Shown piece after piece: positions 6,522-13,126 of a stretch of 17,931 nt of DNA (positions are counted from its first letter, which is position 1; every line of letters starts with the position of its first letter). Both the position numbers and the translations under genes were made by a program. The stretch lies in NCBI GenBank assembly GCA_012516755.1, contig JAAYWE010000261.1:1-17931 (forward strand), given 5' to 3'. The notes below the pieces were generated by a model. The model saw nothing but the letters and a program-made list of their open reading frames with translations. It was not told the origin of the DNA and made no database searches. The DNA is from Treponema sp. Lineage in GTDB: Bacteria > Spirochaetota > Spirochaetia > Treponematales > Rectinemataceae.

Positions 6522-8681
6522 TTATACTTTACCTGCAAAGCTAACTGGTTTGAATGGCTCACCTGTGCGGGTAAAGAATTTCGAGAAAAACTCATAATAC
6601 TGAAGCCTGATAACCTGAATAGTCACAATTAAACCTTCCAGCACAATTATCACTGCATTGCCAAATAAAAATACTATGATTTCTAATGCCAGCCCAGAAG
6701 CGGATTTACCGCTCACAAGACTGCCCATAGTAAATATCACAAACGAAAGCACAGCATGGGCAAGTGCAAAGGCCCCAACCCTCAAAAAGCTAAATGTATT
6801 CGAGGCAAAATAGCTGACTATATCCAATAGTTCGATAATTCCGCCAATTAGCCAATTCGAAGCTTCTTCTGTATGTGGCTTTCCATAAGTTTTGTCGATA
6901 AAGGACTTTATTGGCTCGGCGAATATAATAGCCAGGAGCGGTAATCCAATGCCTGCAACATCGACTATACCCAGCTTGTTCCCTAAAATGATCCTAACTA
7001 CCATTACTATTGCCCACCAAAACAATAGCGCGCCGGCAAGGCCAGTCTTCGAAAAGAAGGCCTCACCATATTCTTTTCTGCGGATGAGGTTGATTATATT
7101 GATAACAATCCCGGTTGAGTTGATTATAACGCCCACGCCCAATGTGAATCCAAAGAAATAAAACATGGCGCTCACATTTTCTCTAGGCATTATCTGCAAA
7201 AAACGATCGGCAGGTTTGCCCAAGAAAAAACCTGTCAAAGCTCTCTCGATCGGAATGAGAGCGGTATCGCTCGTAAAGAAAGAACCTACCAGCAGTCCCA
7301 TTATCATCGAACCAACGCCGGCAGCGATAAAAGCATGCGCATATTTCTTGTAACTCGCCAGAAGACCTTTCTTTGCCTTGTGCATTGCAAGCCCCAGACT
7401 TGCGATCACCATACCTTGACCCAAATCGCCGAACATTATCGCGAACAGCAAAGTGAAAAAGAAAGCAACAAATGGGGTGGGATCTATGTCTCCATATAGA
7501 GGCGTGCCATAGGATAGGACAATACCCTGAAATGCCGATACGAAAGAATTGTGCTCTAAGAGAACCGGCACTCCTTCTTGCTTTTCCTTTGTGCCGGCAA
7601 GGTCCAGCTCAGGCGGATCGTAGACACGAATGGAGATCCGGTTTCCAAGCATAGTGAGGAGGTCTTTGACAAGTTTATCGACCATATTTTCAGGCACCCA
7701 TCCCGAAAGTCGATAGGCCCAACGCGTTTTTTCGAGCTTACTCTCCACCAAAGCGATGGCTTTCTTGAGCCGAATGGAGGAGGCTATAATTTGCAATAAA
7801 TCACTGTATTGATCCTTTAGTGCCTTTTTTTCGGTCAAGAGTTTCTCAAAATGGAGCTTTCCTACCTGATAGGCACCTTCGAGTGCGTTCATTGTCTCCG
7901 ACGGAATACCCTTGAGCCCTTCCGGTGGTTTCTTTTTTTCGAATCCCACTTTGGAAAGCGCGGTCTCGAAAGCAAAGCGGCCCTTGCGGCTAGAAGCAGC
8001 AAGAATAGTCCCTTCTTCGTCCAGAGGAATTATAACTGCCCTATCGCCAAGCATCTGAGAAAGCTCTTCGATTTTATCTTTTGCCACCTTGCCGATCTGA
8101 ATCGAGACATAGGAAAATTTCTCGAATTCTTCAAATGGACGAGAAAGGCTGGCAAAAGCCTTTGCTTCATGTATGGACTCTGCAAGCCCATCCAATTTCG
8201 CCTGCTCCTCATCTAAGCTCACTTTGAGCTGCGAGCAGCGGTCGAAGAGCACTTCTAGCTTTGAGAGCATATCCTCATCGGGCAAACGGCTATCTTCGAT
8301 AATATCTTTTGTGCTTTCGATGCCAAGGAACTGGCTTATAAAATCAAGTTTCCTTTGCGCATCATCTAGCCTTTCCTCATCGAGATCAGGCTCGTTGATT
8401 TGTCGTTCTTCGAGATGCGACTCATCAAAGCGCTTCACGTTCATTGCAGGCCTGGCTATCGTTGAAGCAGTCGAAGGCGCTTTATTAAACGCATTGTCAC
8501 TGGCCAACAACTTTTCGTTGCCCCCCAGTCCAAAGCTCGCTCTCTTTTCTCTTGCAAGCCGCTCGATCTCATCGGGATAAATGATCTGAAAGCAACGCTT
8601 GGTTGCAAGATATTTCAGCACCGCATCGATATCGGATTTGAGAAGCAATAGCTCGACCTTGCGCATGCTCACGCTGCTCAT
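6522..8681 (-). CDS. atpI: V/A-type ATPase subunit I (membrane stator, a-subunit homologue)
   Basis: This 719-residue protein forms the ion half-channels against the K ring. The N-terminal half is cytoplasmic with coiled-coil stretches. The C-terminal half has about seven or eight membrane segments, starting near LFAIMFGDLGQG. The essential arginine is in SFLRVGAFALAHAVLS (Arg634 by this numbering), and the conserved end QVIRLQYYEFFSKFF is intact. The start is the ATG at 8681, which overlaps the atpC stop as ATGA and follows a tandem AGGAGGAGGA Shine-Dalgarno. An in-frame GTG at 8705 is less likely. Residues of about 45-100 form a hydrophilic, low-complexity stretch that looks longer than in relatives. 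Confidence 0.96.
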   Translation of the reverse strand: MSSVSMRKVELLLLKSDIDAVLKYLATKRCFQIIYPDEIERLAREKRASFGLGGNEKLLASDNAFNKAPSTASTIARPAMNVKRFDESHLEERQINEPDLDEERLDDAQRKLDFISQFLGIESTKDIIEDSRLPDEDMLSKLEVLFDRCSQLKVSLDEEQAKLDGLAESIHEAKAFASLSRPFEEFEKFSYVSIQIGKVAKDKIEELSQMLGDRAVIIPLDEEGTILAASSRKGRFAFETALSKVGFEKKKPPEGLKGIPSETMNALEGAYQVGKLHFEKLLTEKKALKDQYSDLLQIIASSIRLKKAIALVESKLEKTRWAYRLSGWVPENMVDKLVKDLLTMLGNRISIRVYDPPELDLAGTKEKQEGVPVLLEHNSFVSAFQGIVLSYGTPLYGDIDPTPFVAFFFTLLFAIMFGDLGQGMVIASLGLAMHKAKKGLLASYKKYAHAFIAAGVGSMIMGLLVGSFFTSDTALIPIERALTGFFLGKPADRFLQIMPRENVSAMFYFFGFTLGVGVIINSTGIVINIINLIRRKEYGEAFFSKTGLAGALLFWWAIVMVVRIILGNKLGIVDVAGIGLPLLAIIFAEPIKSFIDKTYGKPHTEEASNWLIGGIIELLDIVSYFASNTFSFLRVGAFALAHAVLSFVIFTMGSLVSGKSASGLALEIIVFLFGNAVIIVLEGLIVTIQVIRLQYYEFFSKFFTRTGEPFKPVSFAGKV

Positions 8682-9679
8682 GCTGTTCCTCCTCCTGGAA
8701 TCCACACATATTTTATCTTTTCCTCTGGGGTCACACTTAGCCTGGTACTCTCCAGTACCGCCAAGAGCAGCGATGTCTCATAGTCCAGTAGCTTGAAATA
8801 GCAGTAAATCGGCGTATAGCTAAATGGATAGAGATGCAGGCTTCGCCTAACCATAAAAAATAGATCTTCAAGAACACGAATCTCCAAAGCGGGGACATCT
8901 AGAACCATCCCTGTCTGGTTGGACAGTAGTTTCTTAAGTCGCCATGAATCGAAACTTCCGATTCTCTCAAGATCATAAGAAAAAGTCTCCAGAGCAAGCG
9001 AAGTAGTGTCCTCTTGTGGCAAATAGACGAGTGTGTCGGCAATATCCTCTTTCGACAATCCATAATAACGCGACATACGAATCGCCCACACTATATTCTG
9101 ATAGATTACCTCCCATCGTATCAGCTCCGGAATTGCTCCGACTTTCTGCCTTGGCAAGCCGAGCGCCGTCTTCCACAATTCCAGATAATATTGCTTGTCG
9201 AGCTCGTTTTCGGCCATTGCTATCTTGTCGAGCCAATGGCTGTCGAGCCATGAATATGGAGTATCTGAGAACATATCCGTAATGCGAGGCCATCGAGCCA
9301 GGGCTTGCCCGATGATATTTGAAAAATAGGTAGTCGCCTCAGGCTTTGGTTCGCCTGAACGAAGTCTAAATAGCATCGATTTTATGGTGCTTATCTCATA
9401 TTTCGAAATCAGTGCACGGATGAATTCGCTGGAATCTGAAAAGGGTTTTGTAAGGCGAACAAAGTTATCTATGGCGCGCTTTATTATTCTACGTTCGGCC
9501 TCGAAGACAAGCCTTGCCTCGGCGATACTTGGCGCCTCCTCATCAAAGAGGAGTCTCCATAGCCCTACGACACCTCCAGAGTTCTGCATGAGTTCTCCGG
9601 CCTTATCGCCCAGTCTCATGTTCGAAAAAGCCCCACATACGCGAGCATAGAGATAGGCGATATCGAGCGTTTCGGCCAT
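8678..9679 (-). CDS. atpC: V/A-type ATPase subunit C (rotor adaptor, AC39 family)
   Basis: This 333-residue, helix-rich protein is the funnel-shaped adaptor between the central stalk (D, F) and the K ring. The opening YLYARVCGAFSNMRLG and the final helices (PFSYTPIYCYFKLLDYE, then the ESTRLSVTPEEKI region) have the AC39-family pattern. Length is normal. The ATG follows the stop of the preceding stalk gene by one base, with a modest GGA-type ribosome site, so it probably depends on coupled translation. Its own stop overlaps atpI. Assignment rests on family pattern plus position, since this family is poorly conserved in sequence. Confidence 0.9.
   Translation of the reverse strand: MAETLDIAYLYARVCGAFSNMRLGDKAGELMQNSGGVVGLWRLLFDEEAPSIAEARLVFEAERRIIKRAIDNFVRLTKPFSDSSEFIRALISKYEISTIKSMLFRLRSGEPKPEATTYFSNIIGQALARWPRITDMFSDTPYSWLDSHWLDKIAMAENELDKQYYLELWKTALGLPRQKVGAIPELIRWEVIYQNIVWAIRMSRYYGLSKEDIADTLVYLPQEDTTSLALETFSYDLERIGSFDSWRLKKLLSNQTGMVLDVPALEIRVLEDLFFMVRRSLHLYPFSYTPIYCYFKLLDYETSLLLAVLESTRLSVTPEEKIKYVWIPGGGTA
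8687..8696 (-). promoter_or_regulatory. Tandem Shine-Dalgarno of atpI inside the end of atpC
   Basis: The minus strand reads AGGAGGAGGA, ending five bases before the ATG at 8681. It sits within the last codons of atpC, where it encodes the C-terminal GGG. It supports the 8681 start over the upstream GTG. Confidence 0.75.
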
Positions 9680-9680
9680 G

Positions 9681-9989
9681 TCAGTTTTCCGTTTGGAGAA
9701 GAGCCTCCAATGTCTCCAAAAGCGATTTCCGGTTTAGGGGAATGGAATTAAGGCTCAAGCGATACTCTTCGATCTCCTTGTGGCTCTTTTGGGTAAGAGA
9801 ATCGATATAAGCTGCAAAATCTGCCTCGAGTTCCCTGCGCATTTGAGAAATTTTCTGATTTTGGACTATTTCCGACCGTTTTTTTGCTTCAACTAACAAT
9901 CCGGAAGCCTTCTCTTCGGCTTCCTGGATTATCTGAGCTGCTTTCTGCTCTATTTCGAGCAATCTATCGATGCTATCTGCTGAATCCAT
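9681..9989 (-). CDS. V/A-type ATPase peripheral-stalk subunit G/H (coiled coil)
   Basis: This 102-residue protein is almost entirely an amphipathic, charged helix: EQKAAQIIQEAEEKASGLL, then EAKKRSEIVQNQKISQ. That pattern, with Ala- and Glu-rich heptads and a length near 100, is typical of the G/H (NtpF/AhaH) subunit that pairs with E in the stator. The start ATG is preceded by GAGG seven bases upstream, which overlaps the TGA of the EIIA gene. It lies one base before atpC. Sequence alone cannot separate this family from other short coiled coils; the position as first structural gene of the operon makes the call. Confidence 0.82.
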   Translation of the reverse strand: MDSADSIDRLLEIEQKAAQIIQEAEEKASGLLVEAKKRSEIVQNQKISQMRRELEADFAAYIDSLTQKSHKEIEEYRLSLNSIPLNRKSLLETLEALLQTEN

Positions 9990-9998
9990 AACACAACC

Positions 9999-10475
9999 TC
10001 ATGGGTTGAGACTATCTTCGAATTCTCGAATCAGGGCAAACACCTTCTCGGGTGTAGTAGCTTTCATGAGATTTTCGAGCAAGAGATGATCTTTAATAAG
10101 AAGGGCGATCTGTCGAAGAGCCTCGAGATGGGCTTCTGCTTGGCTGGGAGGAGAAACGAGCATGAATACCAGGTACACCGGATTTCCGTCCAGAGATTCG
10201 AAGTCTATACCATTTTTAGATAAACCAATCACGCCACGAAGCTTATCGATGCTCTCGAATGTCGCATGAGGAACCGCTACTCCTTTATAAATACCGGTAG
10301 ACATCTTCTCTTCTCTTTTTCTAAGAGCTCTCAAGGCTTCTTCTCTTGGAAAGATCCGATCTTTCGGATAGTCCTTTGCAAGGATATCTACCAATTCTTC
10401 TAGAAGTTCATCTTTATATTCGCTTTCCAGCCCAATCTTTATCGTAGCCGGCTTGAATGCGTTCTGAAGTATCAT
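9999..10475 (-). CDS. Stand-alone PTS EIIA (fructose/PtsN-type) domain protein
   Basis: This 158-residue protein is a single EIIA type-2 domain of the fructose/mannitol/PtsN family. The phosphorylated histidine is His70 in GIYKGVAVPHAT. The family elements NPVYLVFMLVSPP and EAHLEALRQIALLIKD (with His114) follow. No EIIB, EIIC or membrane segment is attached or adjacent, so it is more likely a regulator than a sugar transporter part. It is the first gene of the V-ATPase operon, nine bases before the stalk gene, and is preceded by a good promoter. The Shine-Dalgarno AGGA is seven bases before the ATG. The plain reading is that PEP-dependent phosphorylation lets it sense energy state and affect the ATPase or another partner. 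The fold and histidine are seen; the role is inferred. Confidence 0.88.
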   Translation of the reverse strand: MILQNAFKPATIKIGLESEYKDELLEELVDILAKDYPKDRIFPREEALRALRKREEKMSTGIYKGVAVPHATFESIDKLRGVIGLSKNGIDFESLDGNPVYLVFMLVSPPSQAEAHLEALRQIALLIKDHLLLENLMKATTPEKVFALIREFEDSLNP

Positions 10476-10530
10476 AGCAGTTTCCTATCTCCTGATTGGC
10501 CTATCTATGGGCTCAGGAAGATTAGCTTTA

Positions 10531-10559
10531 ATGATAGTGAAAGACACCCCGGATGACAA
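10531..10559 (-). promoter_or_regulatory. Sigma70-type promoter of the EIIA-V-ATPase operon
   Basis: On the minus strand, a -35 box TTGTCA (10559-10554) is followed by a 17-base spacer and a -10 box TATCAT (10536-10531). Transcription would start near 10524, about 50 bases before the EIIA ATG. A partial dyad with CTTT/AAAG arms (10526-10543) covers the -10 box. This is the only good promoter I see for the eleven-gene unit. Confidence 0.6.
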
Positions 10560-10573
10560 GGCTGTATGCCATA

Positions 10574-10602
10574 TTGCGGATAAACCTTAAACAGAGTAAA
10601 AA
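10574..10602 (+). promoter_or_regulatory. Possible weak promoter of uppP
   Basis: On the plus strand, TTGCGG (10574-10579), 17 bases and TAAAAA (10597-10602) form a poor sigma70-like pair about 35 bases before the uppP start. It faces away from the EIIA promoter in a 162-base divergent gap. Matches are only 3 of 6 and 4 of 6, so this is tentative. Confidence 0.25.
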
Positions 10603-10637
10603 TTAGAATGCTATAGCGTTACCCAAGAGGAAAATGC

Positions 10638-11495
10638 ATGCTCATTATTCAGTCTATAATTCTTGGAATGGTCCAGGGCCTCGCCGAATTTATTCCTATA
10701 TCAAGCTCCGCGCACCTTATAATCATTCCATGGCTCTTTGGATGGAACAATCCTGCTCTCACAAGCCTTACCTTTGATGTAGCGCTTCATCTCGGAACGC
10801 TACTGGCAGTTATTGTCTTTTTCGCCTCCGATTGGGCGCGGCTCATCTCGGCTTGGTTCAAGAGCGTGATTCAATTCAAAATAGGCGAAGATCCTGATCG
10901 ACTCATGGCCTGGTACATCTTGCTCGCTTGTATACCCGGGGGAGTCTCGGGCCTTTTGATGGAATCCAAGATAAACGAAGCTTTTCATTCCAATCCTATA
11001 CCGCGGAGCTCGATGCTATTTATGGCTGGATCTATTGCTCTGCTTGCACTCCTTCTCTTGATTGCAGATAAATACGCACAGCATAGAAGGAGTTTTAACC
11101 AGATAAAGGCCCGCGATGCTCTCTGTATTGGCCTTGCACAGGCTCTTGCGGTCATTCCGGGTGTATCGCGCTCGGGTTCGACTATTACTGCGGGACTTGC
11201 GCTTGGGCTCGAGAGGGAAGCAGCGGCGCGTTTTTCCTTTCTGCTTTCTGCGCCTATAATCGCCGGAGCAGGCCTAAAAAGTCTCTACGATTTTTCGGAA
11301 CAGATGGGTGCAGGAACCATTGGTAAAAGCGAATTATCTATTTTCCCGATAGGATTCATTGTGGCAGCCGTGAGTGGTTTTTTTTGTATCAAATATCTTT
11401 TGTCCTACCTTAAGAAGCATTCGGCGGAGCTGTTCGTATGGTATAGATTCGCGCTCGCGGCTATAGTGGTAGTTGTAGCTCTGATTCGGGGATAG
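10638..11495 (+). CDS. uppP: Undecaprenyl-diphosphate phosphatase (UppP/BacA)
   Basis: This integral membrane enzyme removes a phosphate from undecaprenyl diphosphate, renewing the lipid carrier for peptidoglycan and other surface polymers. It is 285 residues, slightly above the usual 265-280. The catalytic motifs are intact: QGLAEFIPISSSAHL near the N-terminus (Glu17, His26), the conserved DVALHLGTLLAV around residue 50, and PGVSRSGST (174-182, Arg178). About eight membrane helices are apparent. The start ATG at 10638 has AAGAGG seven bases upstream. A second ATG four bases earlier is in another frame. It is transcribed away from the V-ATPase operon and appears to be monocistronic. Confidence 0.97.
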   Translation: MLIIQSIILGMVQGLAEFIPISSSAHLIIIPWLFGWNNPALTSLTFDVALHLGTLLAVIVFFASDWARLISAWFKSVIQFKIGEDPDRLMAWYILLACIPGGVSGLLMESKINEAFHSNPIPRSSMLFMAGSIALLALLLLIADKYAQHRRSFNQIKARDALCIGLAQALAVIPGVSRSGSTITAGLALGLEREAAARFSFLLSAPIIAGAGLKSLYDFSEQMGAGTIGKSELSIFPIGFIVAAVSGFFCIKYLLSYLKKHSAELFVWYRFALAAIVVVVALIRG

Positions 11496-11573
11496 TCTAT
11501 TTGCGGATAGCTAATCTAAAGGGATTCTCTCTTTTGGATACTTAGATCGGGGACGGTTTTGATTCGCGGATAA
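11484..11573 (+). repeat. Cluster of ATTyGsGGATAr-like short repeats after uppP
   Basis: Three similar 12-mers lie close together: ATTCGGGGATAG (11484-11495, covering the uppP stop), ATTTGCGGATAG (11499-11510) and ATTCGCGGATAA (11562-11573). A fourth, ATTGCGGATAAA, lies upstream of uppP at 10573-10584. They may be protein-binding sites or chance. The rest of the 11496-11653 gap shows no convincing terminator and only AT-rich sequence before the GH4 ribosome site. Confidence 0.3.
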
Positions 11574-11653
11574 TTCATTGAGAAGTAAAGCGATGCACGC
11601 CTCCCCTTTATATATCGATAGTATTCTGGATCGAGATTATTGGAGGAATAACA

Positions 11654-13012
11654 ATGAGAATCGTACTTATCGGCGCTGGAAGCGCACAGTTCGGATTTGG
11701 CACGCTGGGCGACATTTTTTCGAGCACTTTGCTCAAAGGTTCTCATATTGCGCTTGTCGATATCGATGGAGAAGCCCTTGGCAATGTCTATAAGGCCGCA
11801 CAAGCTTTTGCAGAGGCTAATGGACTCAATTTTACCCTATCGGCGCATACCGACCGAAGAGAGGCTCTTAAGGGAGCGGATTTTGTCATTATCTCCATAG
11901 AAGTAGGTAATCGATTCGAACTGTGGGATCAAGATTGGAAGATTCCATTACAATATGGCATACCTCAGGTCTATGGTGAGAATGGCGGCGCAGGCGGACT
12001 TTTTCATGCGCTTCGAATTGTTCCGCCTATTCTCGAAATTTGTCAGGATTGTGCAGAGCTCTGTCCCGATGCGACAATTTTCAACTTTTCCAATCCTATG
12101 ACTTCCATCACCACTACAGTTCTTCGAAAATTCCCAGGGCTGAAGTTCATCGGATTATGCCATGAGATAGCCTCGCTCGCTCGCTATATCCCCCCAATGC
12201 TTGGTGTCCCTCTCGAAAAACTCGAGCTTAGGGCAGGCGGACTCAATCATTTTAGCGTCCTTATCTCTGCCCGCTATCGCGAGACAGGAGAAGACGCATA
12301 TCCCGAAATCTTAGCCAAAGCGCCGGCCTTTTTCGAAAGAATGATCGGTTATTCGGATATCCTGGAATACATCCAGGAGACAGGAAATATACCCAAAACC
12401 GAAGGTGAGACTGATTTGCCAGATATTGGTCGTACTCTCTCATCGAGGCAATGGGCCGATAGAAAGCTCTTCAGACAAATATTAGAGCATTTCCACCTCC
12501 TGCCTATCACCTCTGACAGCCATATTGGAGAATATATTCCTTGGGCTCACAGTGTCGCAGACAATAAGGGAATACTCGATTTCTATCTGCTGTATAGTAG
12601 CTCCTTGAGCTTGCTCCAGCCCAAAATCGAGCTTAAGGTAAAGGAGCGCTTGGTGCCAATTATCGAAGGAATACTCCAAGACTCGGGTTATGAGGAAGCG
12701 GCTGTCAATATAATGAACAATGGACTCATCCCAAGCTTACCCGGAAATGTAACCGTGGAGGTACCTGCTCGCGTGCACAGAAAGGGTATAGAAGGTGTGG
12801 CATTTCCCGATTATCCAAGGGCTTTTGCCGCTCTCTTGCGCAATTACACCGGTGTCTACGATCTCACCGCCGAGGCGATTCTCCAGAAAAGCAAGGACCT
12901 CGTAATTCAGGCTCTTTTGGTCAATCCGGTTGTGCCTATCTGCGAGCAAGTCCCGGAACTTGTGGATATTATGATTTCGCGACAGGCACAATGGCTGGGT
13001 TATCTTCGATGA
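11654..13012 (+). CDS. Glycoside hydrolase family 4 enzyme (alpha-glucosidase/alpha-galactosidase type)
   Basis: GH4 enzymes cleave glycosides by an oxidation-elimination route needing NAD and usually Mn2+. This 452-residue protein has the N-terminal Rossmann loop GAGSAQFG (7-14) with Asp36 for the NAD ribose, then GENGGAGGLFHALR (109-122), FNFSNPMTS, the metal-binding GLCHE (Cys169, His170) and GGLNHF (Asn198, His199). The residues after the metal Cys read CHEI, closest to the CHEV form associated with alpha-glucosidases; alpha-galactosidases usually have CHSV and phospho-glycosidases CN(V/I)P. The substrate is therefore probably a non-phosphorylated alpha-glycoside, but this is from a motif only. 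No sugar transporter is adjacent. The Shine-Dalgarno GGAGG lies seven bases before the ATG. Confidence 0.9.
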   Translation: MRIVLIGAGSAQFGFGTLGDIFSSTLLKGSHIALVDIDGEALGNVYKAAQAFAEANGLNFTLSAHTDRREALKGADFVIISIEVGNRFELWDQDWKIPLQYGIPQVYGENGGAGGLFHALRIVPPILEICQDCAELCPDATIFNFSNPMTSITTTVLRKFPGLKFIGLCHEIASLARYIPPMLGVPLEKLELRAGGLNHFSVLISARYRETGEDAYPEILAKAPAFFERMIGYSDILEYIQETGNIPKTEGETDLPDIGRTLSSRQWADRKLFRQILEHFHLLPITSDSHIGEYIPWAHSVADNKGILDFYLLYSSSLSLLQPKIELKVKERLVPIIEGILQDSGYEEAAVNIMNNGLIPSLPGNVTVEVPARVHRKGIEGVAFPDYPRAFAALLRNYTGVYDLTAEAILQKSKDLVIQALLVNPVVPICEQVPELVDIMISRQAQWLGYLR

Positions 13013-13033
13013 GATCCTTTTCCGGGATTTCAT

Positions 13034-13074
13034 AACCCTTTTAGATTATTTGTGTATTAGGATAATCTAGGGTT
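13034..13074. promoter_or_regulatory. Imperfect hairpin between the GH4 and MATE genes
   Basis: AACCCT (13034-13039) pairs with AGGGTT (13069-13074), and AGATTAT (13043-13049) with ATAATCT (13062-13068). There is a three-base bulge on the left and a 12-base loop. No T-tract follows on the plus strand, so it is not a standard intrinsic terminator. It could be a leader structure or operator for the MATE gene 53 bases downstream. Confidence 0.45.
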
Positions 13075-13126
13075 CTATGTTATTCCTGGGAATGGAAAAA
13101 CGAATAAGAAAGGTGGTTCGTGCGAT

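Noticed and set aside
10526..10543. Partial dyad CTTT...AAAG over the -10 box of the EIIA promoter as an operator
   Set aside because: Only the outer four bases and a few inner positions pair, too weak to call an operator.
11581..11640. A promoter for the GH4 gene
   Set aside because: Several TATA-like words are present, but none has a -35 partner at a sensible distance.
11578..11793. A 71-codon plus-strand frame at the start of the GH4 gene
   Set aside because: It overlaps the conserved Rossmann part of GH4 in another frame and lacks a ribosome site.
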